A DNA stretch of 64,000 nt from Puniceicoccaceae bacterium (GTDB lineage: Bacteria; Verrucomicrobiota; Verrucomicrobiia; Opitutales; JAFGAQ01), in NCBI GenBank assembly GCA_028285755.1, contig JANQOQ010000015.1, positions 62,001 through 126,000 on the forward strand, read 5' to 3'. Both the position numbers and the translations under genes were made by a program. Of the stretch, positions 8,599 to 19,015 are shown in pieces (position 1 is the first letter of the stretch; the number at the start of each line of letters is the position of its first letter). The notes below the pieces were generated by a model, which saw nothing but the letters and a program-made list of their open reading frames with translations, had not been told where the DNA came from and ran no database searches.

Positions 8599-10935
8599 CT
8601 AAAACTGCGCGGTGACGACCTTGAACTCCAGGCGCAGATCGTTGTTACGGCGCGAGCCGCTACGATCCCGCACGCCAATGAGGATATCCCAATAATTTCC
8701 CACGCCAAACTGGAGGCCGTAACTCTGTTCGTAGAGGTTGCCCTCATCAGCGTCGTAGCCGAGCACGCTGAGGAATTTCACACTTTCGGTGAGCTTGTAG
8801 TCAAAGTAGAATAGATACTGTTGGAGTGCCCGGCTTATGAACTGAGAGCCGATCTGGGCCCGCCAAATATCCCCGTTGGAGATTTCCAGGTTTGCAAAGG
8901 AGTCGCTGAGATTATAATCATTTGCATTAAAACGCGCCTGCCAGTTTAGGTTGATCCAGTGACTCGGGCTTAGATTGAGTTCAGTCGTTACCAATCTACG
9001 AGATCTACCAAATACATTGCTCGCGTAGTGGTCGTAGTAGAGATTTGCCTCAGCAAGATTCTTAATTTCACCTGACTTTAAAGTCTTTGCAAAAAACGTA
9101 TTTTTGAATCCGAGTCTGATTACGTTATCCGATTGAATTAAATCTGTACTACGAAGGTTATTCAATTCTATGTTGGGCAATCCGGTTGTGAAAATGGGTC
9201 TTTCACTGAATTGATACCCCGATAAACCACTCTCATAGAATATACTGCGAAAAGATATTATAGGATTTAAGACGTGCCTCAGTTGATCAATATTCCAAAC
9301 CTTGTTGTTGATATCCCACTCTCTAAATAAGTGGGCAGTTAAGTCGAAACCGACCTCGCTATTGTAAATAGAACCACTTTGCGTTAATCTAATATTTCTA
9401 TTTAAGAAGCCCTGATTATAGTATCTAACCTGAGTAGTGAACGTCGGACTGAAATCTAGCCAATCACTTATGTTAATAACATAATCAGTTTTATAACTAG
9501 TTAAGAATCTATCATATTCACTTATACCAAAATACCACGGAAACCGAATATCTCTTAGTAACTGACCATAAGTTTGGAACTGATCATTTTCGATGTTTTC
9601 TATGTATGTTAACCAATTACCATTTATTCTAGAATAACTGGTTTTGAATGAGTGATACCAATCTTTCAGTAAAAATTGACTGGGTAGTAGCTCAAGGTTG
9701 ATTTCAGGAAGTTTTTCGTTGGCAAATTCAAAATTTTCGAGGGCATAGCGCGTAAATACGCTCGCGACGAAGGGGCCGTATTGGTAGTTGATTTCGGCGA
9801 AATTTTCGGGCTGCTGGATTTGGCGGAAGCGGCCTCCATCGAAATCACGCACAATCTCAGAGTCACTCCAGGATTGCACCTGGCTCATGACCTGTAGATT
9901 GTTGCCATACCGATAGACCAGGTCGAGGTCTGCATAGTAGCGATCAGGCTCAATGGGTCTAAAAAAGATATCTCTGCCAAGTATTCCGGAATCATTGATA
10001 TAGCCGGTCTCCAGATTTGTTCGGAGGGTGTGGTTGTTCAGGTCTTCAAATTCCAGCGAGAAGCCCGGGCCAAAAAGGAAGCCTCGCTCAATATAGTAAT
10101 TGGTATCGGTGTGGAGGGTAAATGCGTTATTGGGCGAGTATTTTGGGCGCAGGCGTAGATATGCGCCAAAATCTCCACTGTAACCGGCACTGCCGCTGAT
10201 GCTGAATTGGCTGCGCTCCAGGTTGTGCGTATAGCGCGGCCAGTAAAAGAACGGTACCGGACCAGCGCTTAAGCGGATGCCCTCCATGCGCAGCTTATTA
10301 TCTTCGGTCTTTGTAATTTTGCGGGCTCTACCCTGGATGGAGAGTGCCTCGGGTTCGCCGAAGAAGAATCGTGCGTTATTGGCAACGAGCACTTCGTCTG
10401 CATAGTTCAGTGCGTCCCCTTCAAGATAAAGCGCGGCCATGCCTACCCGGTACTGTTGGGTTTCAAATGCATTATCCTCGAAGTTGAGCTTTAGATCGCG
10501 CCCTAATACACGGATGAGCCCCAGATTGATTTCAGCGGCTCCTACCGGTTCTACGAGCTGGGTCTGGGTATTAAAGATCAGGCGCTCGGCTTCCAGCAGT
10601 TTGCGTTCAGCCGGAAGATTTTCAGACACCATGAAGGGTTGAAACTCCGGTAATTCGAAATCGGCTTGTTCGGATTCGGTATTATAGTAAAGGCGAACGC
10701 TGCCAATTGCCTGAATGCGGCTAAAGTCTTCCTGCATGAGGATGGAGTCTGAAAGGAGACGAAAAGGGTCCTGAATGATTTCAACATCTCCGGTAATTTG
10801 GAGCGATTGCTCATCGGATGCCCACTCAATATCACCTGAAGAGGTAATGTCTACAGGAGATTCCTGTGCACTCACTGAGAGACCAATTGAGAAGATCAAG
10901 AATGTGAGGAGCCTGGAATTTGAAGTGGAATGCAT
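8599..10935 (-). CDS. lptD: LPS-assembly outer-membrane protein LptD
   Basis: The 778-residue protein has a signal peptide (LLTFLIFSIGLSVSAQ), an OstA-like periplasmic domain at about residues 28-150 and a large beta-barrel that ends in Phe. The late LRHVLNPIISFRS stretch fits LptD. Its role would be inserting lipopolysaccharide into the outer leaflet. It has no cysteines at all, so it cannot form the disulfides that E. coli LptD needs. The stretch coding roughly residues 420-640 is clearly more AT-rich than both ends of the gene, which suggests recombination or fast divergence of the surface part. Confidence 0.85.
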   Translation of the reverse strand: MHSTSNSRLLTFLIFSIGLSVSAQESPVDITSSGDIEWASDEQSLQITGDVEIIQDPFRLLSDSILMQEDFSRIQAIGSVRLYYNTESEQADFELPEFQPFMVSENLPAERKLLEAERLIFNTQTQLVEPVGAAEINLGLIRVLGRDLKLNFEDNAFETQQYRVGMAALYLEGDALNYADEVLVANNARFFFGEPEALSIQGRARKITKTEDNKLRMEGIRLSAGPVPFFYWPRYTHNLERSQFSISGSAGYSGDFGAYLRLRPKYSPNNAFTLHTDTNYYIERGFLFGPGFSLEFEDLNNHTLRTNLETGYINDSGILGRDIFFRPIEPDRYYADLDLVYRYGNNLQVMSQVQSWSDSEIVRDFDGGRFRQIQQPENFAEINYQYGPFVASVFTRYALENFEFANEKLPEINLELLPSQFLLKDWYHSFKTSYSRINGNWLTYIENIENDQFQTYGQLLRDIRFPWYFGISEYDRFLTSYKTDYVINISDWLDFSPTFTTQVRYYNQGFLNRNIRLTQSGSIYNSEVGFDLTAHLFREWDINNKVWNIDQLRHVLNPIISFRSIFYESGLSGYQFSERPIFTTGLPNIELNNLRSTDLIQSDNVIRLGFKNTFFAKTLKSGEIKNLAEANLYYDHYASNVFGRSRRLVTTELNLSPSHWINLNWQARFNANDYNLSDSFANLEISNGDIWRAQIGSQFISRALQQYLFYFDYKLTESVKFLSVLGYDADEGNLYEQSYGLQFGVGNYWDILIGVRDRSGSRRNNDLRLEFKVVTAQF

Positions 10936-11098
10936 CGACTATCGCTAATGATTAATGGAGAAATTCAGTGCACGACAAGCATTGATTCTTCGAAATTATG
11001 CAGCTGAGTCATCAAGATTTGCTCGACTTAATAAAGTAACTCGTGGAAACATGGATGCTACACTGAATAAAGACTAGATTTTTAAGAATCCCATTGTT

Positions 11099-13342
11099 GT
11101 GAAAATTAGTGATCAGGATTTCCAGATGTTGTTGCACTCCCGGCATTACAGCCCGCACTCCGTGCTGGGCATGCATCCATTGGAGGATGGCTCGCTGGTG
11201 GTAAGGGCATTTGTTAATAATGCCATGACCTGTGAGGTGGTCGATGTAGAAAACAAGCCCGAAAAGCGTTATGCGATGGAGAAGATTGCGGATGAAGGCT
11301 TATTCGAATGTGTGATCAAGGATCGCAAGGAGGTCTTCAAATATCGCTTGCGAATCGAGCAGTACAATGGGGAAATACGTCAGTTTTATGATCCTTATCG
11401 CTTTCTGCCGAGTGTAGATGAGACAGGCCTTTACTATTTTAATGAAGGGAGCGACCGGCGGCCTTACCAAAAGCTCGGTGCGCATGTAAAGGAGATGGAA
11501 GGGGTGACGGGCGTTTCATTTGCCGTATGGGCGCCGAATGCACAGCGCGTGTCCGTAGTGGGTGATTTTAATAGTTGGGATGGCCGTTTTCACCCCATGC
11601 GTTCGTTGGGCTCCAGTGGTGTTTGGGAAGTCTTTGTTCCCGGCTTGGGGGACCACCATTACTACAAATACGAGATCATCGGCAAGGATGGTCAGTTGCT
11701 TTTGAAGTCCGACCCTTTTGCGACTTACTTTGAGTCCCCGCCGCATAATTCATCCATTGTTTATACGAACGAGGGCTATGAATGGGGGGATGAAGCGTGG
11801 ATTGAGAAGCGTAGCACAAAGAACTACCGGGAAGAGCCGGTGAGTATCTATGAGGTGCATCTGGGCTCTTGGCGCCGCATCCCAGAGGATGCCAACCGCT
11901 CCTTAACCTATCGGGAGATGGCTCATGAACTGGCGAGTTATGTAAAGGAAAATGGATTCACGCACGTTGAATTCATGCCGCTGGCAGAGCACCCGTTTGC
12001 GGGCTCCTGGGGTTATCAGGTAACTGGGTTCTTTGCACCGACGAACCGCTTTGGCACGCCCAAGGATTTTATGTATTTGGTGGATGTGCTCCACCAGAAT
12101 GACATTGGTGTGATTATTGACTGGGTGCCGGGGCACTTTCCGAAGGATAGTTTTGCGCTCGCGGAGTTTGATGGTACCCACTTGTATGAGCACTCGGATC
12201 CCCGTTTGGGTCAGCATATGGACTGGGGGACGCTGATTTTTAATTTTGGCCGCAATGAGGTGAAGTCATTCCTGATTGGCAGTGCGATTGCCTGGATCGA
12301 CCAGTTTCATATTGATGGGCTCCGTGTGGATGCTGTGGCATCGATGCTGTATCTGGATTACTCCCGTAAGGATGGGGAGTGGATTCCCAATGAGTATGGC
12401 GGGCGTGAGAATATCGCAGCGATCCAGTTTATGCGGCAGGTGAATGATGCCGTGCACGAGGAGTATCCGGGGGTAATCACGATCGCAGAGGAATCAACCG
12501 CGTTTGGTGGGGTTTCCCATCCGACTAAAAACGGTGGATTGGGTTTTGACTTTAAGTGGAACATGGGCTGGATGCACGACACGCTGCAGTATTTTCAGAA
12601 TGACCCGGTTTACCGTAAGTGGGCACACGATGACCTTACCTTCGGAATGATTTATCAGTACTCCGAGCATTTTGTAAAAGTCTACTCTCATGATGAGGTG
12701 GTGCACGGTAAGGGCTCGCTGATGGATAAGATGGCGGCCCCCACCATTACTGAAAAATCCAAGAATCTGCGGGCGCTATACACATTTATGTGGGCGTGGC
12801 CGGGCAAGAAGACCCTGTTTATGGGTTGTGAGTTTGGTCAGATGAGCGAATGGCACTATGATCAGAGCCTGGATTGGCATTTGCTCCAATACAAGGACCA
12901 TGAGGGGGTAACCCGACTTGTGGGGGATTTAAACCGATGGTATTGTAAATACCCGGAGCTTGCGAAGCGTGACCATGATCCCAGTGGGTTCAGCTGGATC
13001 AATTCCAACGACGGTGATAATAGCGTGATCAGCTTTTTGAGGAACGGTTCTACCGCAAGTGAAACCTTTGCGGTGGTTATGAATGCGACTCCGGTCGGCC
13101 GCAGCCATTATCGTATGGGGCTGCCTTTTGATGGCACCTGGGTGGAACACATCAATACCGACGCCATTGTCTATGGTGGGATGGGTGAAGGTAATATGGG
13201 TCAAATTAAGGCCGAACCCATTCCGTACGATAATATGGAGTATTCAGCGAGTATATATCTACCGCCGCTTACCAGCCTGGTCTTCAAGTTTGAACCGGAC
13301 AAAGAAGCAGACTCGGATGCCTCCGACGCCCTTTTTGTTTAA
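11099..13342 (+). CDS. glgB: 1,4-alpha-glucan branching enzyme
   Basis: GlgB makes the alpha-1,6 branches of glycogen. The 747-residue protein has an N-terminal module, a CBM48-type domain ([20 protein letters not shown]), the GH13 barrel and a C-terminal all-beta domain. Catalytic residues are visible: nucleophile Asp411 in [10 protein letters not shown] and acid Glu464 in TIAEESTAF, close to the E. coli positions. It starts with GTG. No other glycogen gene is adjacent. Confidence 0.96.
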   Translation: MKISDQDFQMLLHSRHYSPHSVLGMHPLEDGSLVVRAFVNNAMTCEVVDVENKPEKRYAMEKIADEGLFECVIKDRKEVFKYRLRIEQYNGEIRQFYDPYRFLPSVDETGLYYFNEGSDRRPYQKLGAHVKEMEGVTGVSFAVWAPNAQRVSVVGDFNSWDGRFHPMRSLGSSGVWEVFVPGLGDHHYYKYEIIGKDGQLLLKSDPFATYFESPPHNSSIVYTNEGYEWGDEAWIEKRSTKNYREEPVSIYEVHLGSWRRIPEDANRSLTYREMAHELASYVKENGFTHVEFMPLAEHPFAGSWGYQVTGFFAPTNRFGTPKDFMYLVDVLHQNDIGVIIDWVPGHFPKDSFALAEFDGTHLYEHSDPRLGQHMDWGTLIFNFGRNEVKSFLIGSAIAWIDQFHIDGLRVDAVASMLYLDYSRKDGEWIPNEYGGRENIAAIQFMRQVNDAVHEEYPGVITIAEESTAFGGVSHPTKNGGLGFDFKWNMGWMHDTLQYFQNDPVYRKWAHDDLTFGMIYQYSEHFVKVYSHDEVVHGKGSLMDKMAAPTITEKSKNLRALYTFMWAWPGKKTLFMGCEFGQMSEWHYDQSLDWHLLQYKDHEGVTRLVGDLNRWYCKYPELAKRDHDPSGFSWINSNDGDNSVISFLRNGSTASETFAVVMNATPVGRSHYRMGLPFDGTWVEHINTDAIVYGGMGEGNMGQIKAEPIPYDNMEYSASIYLPPLTSLVFKFEPDKEADSDASDALFV

Positions 13343-13350
13343 TTTACAAA

Positions 13351-13380
13351 AAAACCCGAAGCAAGGCGCTTCGGGTTTTT
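13351..13380. terminator. Bidirectional terminator between glgB and rpmA
   Basis: AAAACCCGAAGC pairs with GCTTCGGGTTTT around a five-base loop. A run on the left and T run on the right serve both converging genes. Confidence 0.85.
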
Positions 13381-13402
13381 AGTTTAAAAAATTGTTTTAG
13401 GA

Positions 13403-13654
13403 TTAAGCCTCTGCAGCCACCACGTTAACCTTGCGATGTAGTTTGTCGAAAGCGACTTTACCTTCGGTCAATGCAAAGAGCGTATGATCCTTGCCGATGC
13501 CCACATTTTCACCGGGATGGTAACGGGTGCCGCGCTGGCGTAAAATGATGTTGCCGGGGATAACCGCTTCGCCGCCGTATTTTTTGACGCCGAGCATCTT
13601 GGGATTACTGTCGCGTCCGTTCTTAGAAGTTCCTTGTCCTTTTTTGTGTGCCAT
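13403..13654 (-). CDS. rpmA: 50S ribosomal protein L27
   Basis: L27 sits at the peptidyl-transferase centre. The 83 residues start [16 protein letters not shown] and continue with [21 protein letters not shown], both diagnostic. The N-terminus begins directly with AHKKG, with no cleavable extension as found in Firmicutes. It lies 21 bases downstream of rplU, the normal L21-L27 pair; obg is not next to it. Confidence 0.97.
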   Translation of the reverse strand: MAHKKGQGTSKNGRDSNPKMLGVKKYGGEAVIPGNIILRQRGTRYHPGENVGIGKDHTLFALTEGKVAFDKLHRKVNVVAAEA

Positions 13655-13675
13655 GGTTCTGCTGGGTTAATCGGT

Positions 13676-13990
13676 TTATCCTACGATTTCTTCGATTTTG
13701 ATTACGGAAATTTCCTGACGATGACCGCGACGGCGTTTGTAGCCCTGGCGGCGTTTCTTCTTAAATACGATGATTTTCTTATCGCGCTTGGTTTCGAGAA
13801 GTTTGGCCTTAACGGATGCGCCTTTGACAAAGGGCTTGCCAAATTTTGCGGATTTGCCATCTCCTACCATGAGCACATCGGTGATCTCAATGGTGTCGCC
13901 TTCCTTGGTTTCCGGGTAGCGGTTAACCGTAAGGACATCGTCCTTTTGCACGGTGAATTGGCGGCCTTGTGTTTTGATTGTTGCTTTCAT
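13676..13990 (-). CDS. rplU: 50S ribosomal protein L21
   Basis: L21 binds 23S rRNA. The 104-residue protein has [19 protein letters not shown] at the start and the signature [15 protein letters not shown] near the end. It is the first gene of the rplU-rpmA operon and is transcribed away from the methyltransferase at 14069. Confidence 0.96.
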   Translation of the reverse strand: MKATIKTQGRQFTVQKDDVLTVNRYPETKEGDTIEITDVLMVGDGKSAKFGKPFVKGASVKAKLLETKRDKKIIVFKKKRRQGYKRRRGHRQEISVIKIEEIVG

Positions 13991-14068
13991 GGAAAAGATT
14001 CGATCAAACCAAAAAAATATTCATTTGCAAGTCATTATATTCGGAAAATGGTGTTTTAATAGACAGAT

Positions 14069-14815
14069 ATGGACCCTAAAGAGGTAAAGGCTTACTACAT
14101 GCAGGAGGACGTGGTGCATCACTATGCAGTGGCTGTCGACCAGGTTGGGCTGTGGAAAAGTGAGGAATTGCTGTTCAAGCGCTATTTTGATCCTGAGGAA
14201 TCTTTGCTGGAGTTAGGTTGTGGGGCAGGCAGGATTACCTTTGGTTTGCATCAGTTGGGTTACGGGCGAATAACTGCCATGGATTATTCCAAGAAGATGG
14301 TGCAGATTGCCCGGGAAATTAGTCGCATGAAGCGCCTAAAACTCGGTTTTCACTCGGGGGATGCTGCAAATCTGAAATATGGGGATGCCGAGTTTGCAGG
14401 TGCAATCTTTGGCTTTAATGGTTTGATGCAGATACCGGGAGCTGACCGGCGGCAAAACGCGATGCGAGAGATCTTTCGCGTGATCCGGCCCGGCAGCTAT
14501 TTTATATTTACAACCCATGACCGGGAGAATCCCAAGCATCGCAAGTATTGGACTCGGGAGCGCAAGATTTGGAATGCGGATAAGCAGCATGCCGAGTATG
14601 ATGATTTTGGAGATCGCATCGGCGGTACTCCCTGGGGGGAGATGTATATCCACATTCCGCACAAGAACGAGGTGCGGGATGCATTGGTAGATGCGGGCTT
14701 TGATCTTATCAACAGTAGCCCGCGTGCTATGGTCGCGAATGAAAGCCGGGCAGTACGCGACTTTTCAGATGAGTGCTTGTTCTGGGTGGCTAAAAAGCCG
14801 GAAGCTTTTGGGTGA
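14069..14815 (+). CDS. Class I SAM-dependent methyltransferase
   Basis: The 248-residue protein has a Rossmann-type SAM site LLELGCGAGRITFGL (motif I), an acidic DYSKKMVQIA after strand 2 and the post-motif FNGLMQIPG. These assign the methyltransferase_11/25 type but not the substrate. There is no signal peptide. Its last 26 bases overlap the end of dapF on the other strand. Nothing in the context narrows the substrate. Confidence 0.85.
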   Translation: MDPKEVKAYYMQEDVVHHYAVAVDQVGLWKSEELLFKRYFDPEESLLELGCGAGRITFGLHQLGYGRITAMDYSKKMVQIAREISRMKRLKLGFHSGDAANLKYGDAEFAGAIFGFNGLMQIPGADRRQNAMREIFRVIRPGSYFIFTTHDRENPKHRKYWTRERKIWNADKQHAEYDDFGDRIGGTPWGEMYIHIPHKNEVRDALVDAGFDLINSSPRAMVANESRAVRDFSDECLFWVAKKPEAFG

Positions 14816-15653
14816 TTACAGCAGGGTCCATTGAAAAGGTGCCAACCGGGGTAACCGGGCCCAGCATTTTGATGTTCCAATTATCATCGATGGTGATGGA
14901 GAGTGTTCCCCCGGGCATGTGCACGGTGATATTTCCATCGCAATGACCGAGCTTTTTGGCGATTACCGCAGCTGCCGAACTACTGGTGCCTGATGCGAGT
15001 GTATAACCTGCGCCCCGTTCCCAGATCTCGATCTGGATATTGTTGCGGTCGATCACCTTGAGTAGCTGCATATTGATACGATTGGGGAATGCCGGGTGAT
15101 TCTCAATATGCGGGCCCATTTGGTGGGCGAGATCCGCGCTGATTTCCTCGAGCGGGATAACACAGTGCGGATTCCCCACCGAGACACAGCAGCCGGTAAA
15201 TGTACCGATTGACGTATGGAAGAAGTGATTAATGACTTCAAAATCGGGATGATCATTATTCACCGGAATATCCCGGGCCATAAATATGGCCTCACCCATG
15301 CCGACATCGATAAGCTCACCCCCTTCGAGGATTTCAGCAGATACGACTCCGCCGAGTGTTTCTACGGAGAAGGGTATATTCTCCTTCACCATACCTTGAT
15401 CATAAAGGTAGCGACAAAAAATACGCAGCCCGTTACCGCTTTTCTCCGCTTCGCTCGCATCGGGATTAAAAATGCGTAATTTAAAATCGGCCTGTGCCGT
15501 ATCCAGCGGCCCCAGCAAGATACCATCTGAGCCCAGGCCATAATTGCGGTGGCAGATCCTGATGATTTCATCTGCATTTAAATGCTGATTGAGTTCTGCC
15601 GGATTTAGGACAAGATAATCGTTTCCCAGCGCATGGTATTTTTGAAACTGCAT
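14790..15653 (-). CDS. dapF: Diaminopimelate epimerase-like protein with Ser/Ser active site
   Basis: By family this converts LL- to meso-diaminopimelate for lysine and peptidoglycan. The 287-residue protein has the DapF fold markers KYHALGNDYLVL, GSDGILLG, the GNPHCV turn, WERGAGYT and HMPGGTL. Both positions that carry the catalytic cysteine pair are serine: Ser72 in SEAEKSGNGLR and Ser221 in TLASGTSSSA. The codons are AGC and TCA, so this is not a single-base reading error. The start is the ATG at 15653; an upstream alternative at 15719 would run into the next gene. It may be a variant epimerase or a racemase with another substrate. Confidence 0.85.
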   Translation of the reverse strand: MQFQKYHALGNDYLVLNPAELNQHLNADEIIRICHRNYGLGSDGILLGPLDTAQADFKLRIFNPDASEAEKSGNGLRIFCRYLYDQGMVKENIPFSVETLGGVVSAEILEGGELIDVGMGEAIFMARDIPVNNDHPDFEVINHFFHTSIGTFTGCCVSVGNPHCVIPLEEISADLAHQMGPHIENHPAFPNRINMQLLKVIDRNNIQIEIWERGAGYTLASGTSSSAAAVIAKKLGHCDGNITVHMPGGTLSITIDDNWNIKMLGPVTPVGTFSMDPAVITQKLPAF

Positions 15654-15703
15654 GTCTCTCAAAAAAGGGATTCCCGATTCCGGGACAACTTTAAATTCTA
15701 TTC

Positions 15704-16729
15704 TTAATGCGCCAACCACTTTATCCAGCGTCCATGGTAGTCCACCTCAGCCAGATTGATAAACGATTTCCTGCCCGAATAATATAAATCCGAGTCGAGG
15801 TTTAGCCCGTGCAGATAGTTGCTGATATGGATGAGATCCCGCTTGGAGCCTAAGTCGTCAATGACCTGGATTAGCGATTTTCTCTGATCTTCGGTCAACT
15901 GATTGGCCATGAAGGTATGGAAAATACACGGGAGCGTATCTTCGGGAATGGAGTCCAGAATGGCGGGTAAGTCAGTCAGCGCATTGCCTTGGCGAAGATC
16001 AAGATTCACATGGCTTATGTTATTTGCGGCTGCGGCCAGTAGTTCACGTCTCGATTTCTGACCGGGCCAGAGTAGTGCAAGCAGCCAATCTACATTGTCG
16101 GGTACGGATGCATCTACAGGGTTTAAATCCAGGCCAATCCTCTGGTTTATTTGAGGAGGTTTTCCGGCTATAGCAGTTGGTATGTTTCCACTAAACTCGG
16201 CGTTGATTTTAACCGCTGACCGGACATTGCCATAAGTACAGGTTGTGCCGTAATGATAGTAGTAATGATCCCACGCCAGGTTAAACCCAGCACTGCAACC
16301 CAGCTCGATCAATGCAAGCGGGTGTATCGGAAATTTTTTCACCGCATATAAAAAGGAGGGGAGCAAAAATGAGCACCTTCGCACTTCGTTGGTCTGCACG
16401 AGGCGTGTTTTGAGGATATGTATGATGTCAGCTTCATTAGAGAGAGTGAATTCGCGAAAGAGGGAGTACGCCTTTTCGGGAGCTTTCGTTTGTTCAGCCA
16501 GAGATTCATAATATTCACTTAACGGGTGTAGAGGGTTTTTAATGAGCAGGTAGTGCACGGAAGCCAGCAGCAGATTGGGAATGGGCTGTTGATTTTTCGT
16601 TTGTGCAGCAATACGTAGTATCGATTCATCCTCGGCGATCGCATGGCATAAATGAAAATAGAGATCCGATGAATCCTTGCAGTATAGATCGGCAAATTTA
16701 TGGAATTGGTCGTTGAGTGGACGTGGCAT
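15704..16729 (-). CDS. DUF2332 family protein
   Basis: Resembles the DUF2332 family (PF10094), whose function is unknown. From the ATG at 16729 it has 341 residues. The motif IELGCSAGFNLAWDHY looks like a SAM-binding glycine loop, and DLNPVDASVPDNVDWLLALLWPGQ is typical of the family, as is the late CIFHTFMANQLTEDQR. A methyltransferase-like activity is therefore possible but unproven. A TTG at 16774 could extend the N-terminus by 15 residues, but that would leave almost no space before the divergent polymerase gene. Confidence 0.8.
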   Translation of the reverse strand: MPRPLNDQFHKFADLYCKDSSDLYFHLCHAIAEDESILRIAAQTKNQQPIPNLLLASVHYLLIKNPLHPLSEYYESLAEQTKAPEKAYSLFREFTLSNEADIIHILKTRLVQTNEVRRCSFLLPSFLYAVKKFPIHPLALIELGCSAGFNLAWDHYYYHYGTTCTYGNVRSAVKINAEFSGNIPTAIAGKPPQINQRIGLDLNPVDASVPDNVDWLLALLWPGQKSRRELLAAAANNISHVNLDLRQGNALTDLPAILDSIPEDTLPCIFHTFMANQLTEDQRKSLIQVIDDLGSKRDLIHISNYLHGLNLDSDLYYSGRKSFINLAEVDYHGRWIKWLAH

Positions 16730-16784
16730 AGGCTTTTCTGAAAGTATATTTGATCTTTTAGAAGTTTTTGCCAATGCTCAATGT

Positions 16785-18953
16785 ATGGCTGAAACTGAAG
16801 AGACTCCGGGAATATTGACGGGTATATGGGTATCGCCTGAGGGTGAAGTACATTTGCATTATCGGGAGGGTGATACGGTTACCGAGAAACAAGACACCTA
16901 CGAAGGATTTGGGTGGGCCCGTGAGGAGAGCATCCAGGGGATTGAAGTAGACGGGACGCTCGAAGAACTCAATGGTAATGGTCCTTTCAATCGATTACTT
17001 AGCACCCCGGATTTTGGGACGTTCAAGCTCTGGCAGAGTAAGGATTCACCGATTTCGGGTTTTGAAGTGATCAAACCGTTTGAGAGTCAGTATTTGCTAC
17101 AGCATCAGTTGCGCCTGTTCGATAACCTTCGCTTCATGGATTTGAAGCGCTGTCAGCTGGATATCGAAACGGATAGTACCGAGGGCCATTTTTCCAATCC
17201 TTATGGTGATCGGGTACTGGCGATAGGCCTGAAGATGGGAGATAAGACTGAACTGCTCTGTCTGGAGAGGGATGATCGTGAGGCTGAGGAGGCATTGCTT
17301 CGACAATTCAATGATGTCCTTTTGGAATGGGATCCCGACGTGATCGAGGGGCATAATATTTTCTCATTTGACCTGAACTATCTCAAGATCCGCTTTAAAA
17401 AATACAAGTTGCCCTGCAAGTGGGGGCGATTTGGGCAGGAGGCAAAATTTCGCAAGAGCCGACTGAAGGTCGCTGAACGTTGGATTGATTTTGACCGTTG
17501 TGATCTGCCCGGGCGCACGGTGTTTGATTCATACCTGATGGTGCAGCTCTTTGATCTTACTGCACGGGATATGAGCTCTTATGGGCTCAAGCAGGTCGCC
17601 CAGTATTTTGGCGTTACCCAGGAGATGGCCCATGAGCGCACATATCTGGATGGGCATAAAATCCATGAAGCCTGGCGCGAGGATCGTGAATCGTTTCTGG
17701 CTTATCTGAATGATGACCTGCTCGAGACGGAGGGGGTTTGTGACATCCTCTTGCCTACTTATTTTGAGCAGACCAAGAGTTTTCCGGTGCTGCTTCAGGA
17801 AGCCTGTCTGAGGGGCACTTCAAGTAAAGTGGATATGCTTTTTTACGAAAAATATTATCACGCAAGACACGCGTTGCCCGATCCGGTTGAGCAATTCGCA
17901 ATGTTTGAAGGGGGCTTTACCAAGAGTTTTGAGACCGGGGTTTTTCCCAAGGTTTTACACTATGATGTGGCTTCGCTGTATCCCAGTCTATTACTCAAAA
18001 TCAATCGCAATCCCTACCAGGATGATCTGGGTGTGTTTTTACCGATTCTGACAGAACTACGGGAGTATCGCCTGAAGTATAAGAAGCTGGCGCGGACAGA
18101 AGATAGCGAAGCATTGAGGCAGGAGTATGGGGCTAGGCAGGCAAGCTATAAGATTCTTATCAATTCCTTTTACGGATACCTGGGCTTCCCTGGTGCACGG
18201 TTTGGCGACCCGGAGCTTGCCGCGCAGGTGACTGCTGAGGGCCGTGAGTTGCTTCAGCAGGTAATTGAACTGTTGGAGAAGGAAGGAGCGAAACCTTTGG
18301 AGGCGGATACGGATGGTATCTACGTTACATCTGAGGCCTTTTTTGATAAACCGGAGGTGCTGCTTGAGAAAGTCCAGGTGGGCTTGCCTGAAGGGATCGA
18401 GCTGGAGATCGGCGGCGTTTATGAATCGATGCTTTGCTACAAGGCCAAGAATTACGGGCTTTTTGATGGTGAGAAGGTAACGATCCGGGGTTCTGCGTTG
18501 CGCTCCCGGGGGACTGAACCCTATTTACACAATCTTACACGTGTGCTGATTCACTATTTGTTGGGGGCATCGGATGAGTCGCCTCAGAAAGTAATCGCTC
18601 AACATCGCGATAAGATCGAAAAACAGAAGGAGTCTGTCGAGATTTTAGCGAAGACTGAATTTGTAAATCAAAGCCCTGCAAAGTATCTTAAAGCGGCTGA
18701 AGAAGGCAATAAACCAAGGCGTGCAGCCCTGGAGATTGCCGCCCGCATGACACCTCCGTTGAAAATGGGGGACCGTGTGACATTTTACATTGGATCCAAG
18801 GAAAAGGGTAAGAGCGCGATGTGGCAGCGTGCTTATGCCATCCAGGATTATGATCCTAATGAATTTCCGTATGATATTAAGCTCTACCTTAAAAAACTGG
18901 ATGAATGGGAAAAGAAGTATGAGGATCTTATCCAGTTTTCTGATGTCAAATAA
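16785..18953 (+). CDS. Family B DNA polymerase with 3'-5' exonuclease
   Basis: A 722-residue Pol II-type polymerase. The exonuclease has Asp126 and Glu128 (LDIETDS), the ExoII segment GHNIFSFDLNYL and ExoIII YLNDD. The polymerase has motif A YDVASLYPS (Asp394), motif B from Lys456 to Gly (KILINSFYG) and motif C ADTDG (Asp508, Asp510). All metal ligands are present, so both activities are expected. It is slightly shorter than E. coli PolB. The ATG at 16785 is chosen because the upstream in-frame extension runs into the divergent gene. A role in repair or translesion synthesis is inferred from the family. Confidence 0.9.
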   Translation: MAETEETPGILTGIWVSPEGEVHLHYREGDTVTEKQDTYEGFGWAREESIQGIEVDGTLEELNGNGPFNRLLSTPDFGTFKLWQSKDSPISGFEVIKPFESQYLLQHQLRLFDNLRFMDLKRCQLDIETDSTEGHFSNPYGDRVLAIGLKMGDKTELLCLERDDREAEEALLRQFNDVLLEWDPDVIEGHNIFSFDLNYLKIRFKKYKLPCKWGRFGQEAKFRKSRLKVAERWIDFDRCDLPGRTVFDSYLMVQLFDLTARDMSSYGLKQVAQYFGVTQEMAHERTYLDGHKIHEAWREDRESFLAYLNDDLLETEGVCDILLPTYFEQTKSFPVLLQEACLRGTSSKVDMLFYEKYYHARHALPDPVEQFAMFEGGFTKSFETGVFPKVLHYDVASLYPSLLLKINRNPYQDDLGVFLPILTELREYRLKYKKLARTEDSEALRQEYGARQASYKILINSFYGYLGFPGARFGDPELAAQVTAEGRELLQQVIELLEKEGAKPLEADTDGIYVTSEAFFDKPEVLLEKVQVGLPEGIELEIGGVYESMLCYKAKNYGLFDGEKVTIRGSALRSRGTEPYLHNLTRVLIHYLLGASDESPQKVIAQHRDKIEKQKESVEILAKTEFVNQSPAKYLKAAEEGNKPRRAALEIAARMTPPLKMGDRVTFYIGSKEKGKSAMWQRAYAIQDYDPNEFPYDIKLYLKKLDEWEKKYEDLIQFSDVK

Positions 18954-19015
18954 CTTATAAGAAGAGTTAACAATTATAAATATTTAATTATTTATGAGTT
19001 GCATAAACAGGACTA

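Noticed and set aside
8980-9690. Mobile element inserted in lptD
   Set aside because: The reading frame continues through, with barrel-like sequence and no terminal repeats or transposase, so it is a composition change only.
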